Shown here piece by piece: positions 63,908 to 64,000 of a DNA stretch of 64,000 nt (positions within the stretch are counted from its first letter, which is position 1; each line of letters opens with the position of its first letter). This stretch comes from Mesorhizobium mediterraneum (GTDB taxonomy: Bacteria > Pseudomonadota > Alphaproteobacteria > Rhizobiales > Rhizobiaceae). The position numbers and the translations under genes are program-made. The DNA is taken from positions 310,001-374,000 of the forward strand of contig NZ_NPKI01000017.1 in the NCBI RefSeq assembly GCF_002284565.1, read 5' to 3'. The notes under the pieces are model-generated. The model saw only the letters and a list, made by a program, of their open reading frames with translations. It made no database searches and was not told where the DNA came from.

Positions 63908-64000
63908 TTAGATCCAGCGGTCCCGGCGCTGGCCGCCAGCCACAAGAACAAGGCCCAACAGCAAGCCTACAGCCGCGCCCAGCATGAAGGCTGACGATAC
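63908..64000 (-). CDS. small membrane protein, 3' part only (runs off the window)
   Basis: Thirty C-terminal codons are visible: ...SSAFMLGAAVGLLLGLVLVA then GGQRRDRWI and TAA. One TM helix with a short basic tail. A terminator stands just downstream. The start and identity lie beyond base 64000. Confidence 0.6.
   Translation of the reverse strand, partial: VSSAFMLGAAVGLLLGLVLVAGGQRRDRWI

Overview
The window looks like a chromosomal segment of a Mesorhizobium-like alphaproteobacterium (Rhizobiales). The evidence is high-GC coding style, a divK-pleD cell-cycle pair, a class I polyhydroxyalkanoate synthase, DUF3572/DUF6065/DUF1345/DUF2336 proteins typical of the order, alphaproteobacterial LexA boxes (GTTC-N7-GTTC) and several rhizobial-type dispersed palindromic repeats. 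The assignment is by gene content and repeats only; no database search was possible.

Layout. 0.3-2.7 kb: divK-pleD and a DUF3572 gene. 4.3-8.6 kb: a compact extracytoplasmic-function (ECF) sigma module made of a secreted subtilisin-like protease, the sigma factor, its one-TM anti-sigma factor, a secreted Asn-Ser tetrapeptide-repeat protein and a DUF6065 gene. The protease, repeat protein and DUF6065 gene share one upstream motif (GGAATAAA, 11 nt, CCCGTTMCTC), so they look like a local sigma regulon. 8.6-20 kb: acetyltransferase, dinB behind a LexA box, DMT exporter, potassium channel with a C-terminal zinc ribbon, O-methyltransferase, dnaE, a candidate sRNA and a biotin-dependent carboxylase alpha subunit. 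20-27 kb: glutathione-dependent formaldehyde dehydrogenase, an AT-rich DUF1353 insert, YaiI-like protein, a cytochrome b / Tat molybdo-oxidoreductase pair and a solute-binding protein. 27-32 kb: glycine riboswitch and gcvT-gcvH-gcvP. 32-44 kb: diguanylate cyclase, parE (with a LexA box), FUSC efflux protein, MaoC/CitE pair, flavin enzymes and an acyltransferase. 43.5-52.5 kb: RES/Xre toxin-antitoxin pair, thrS, a class D beta-lactamase, yidD, LysR regulator, IscU-like protein, folE, hisI and a patatin. 52.8-62.2 kb: recJ, glpX, hom, an AlaC-like aminotransferase, phaC and a Zn-peptidase lipoprotein. 62.4 kb to the end: tRNA-Glu followed by small membrane and lipoprotein genes that look like the edge of an integrated element.

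How parts work together. gcvTHP under a glycine-sensing leader is the glycine cleavage system. DivK and PleD form a phospho-signalling/c-di-GMP node. DinB and ParE are likely joined by SOS control. The ECF sigma/anti-sigma pair with three motif-bearing neighbours is the most novel-looking unit. Five copies of one palindromic repeat family (10.6, 22.9, 25.5, 31.9 and 50.8 kb), a second palindrome (46.7 kb) and a large inverted repeat (52.5 kb) sit only in intergenic gaps.
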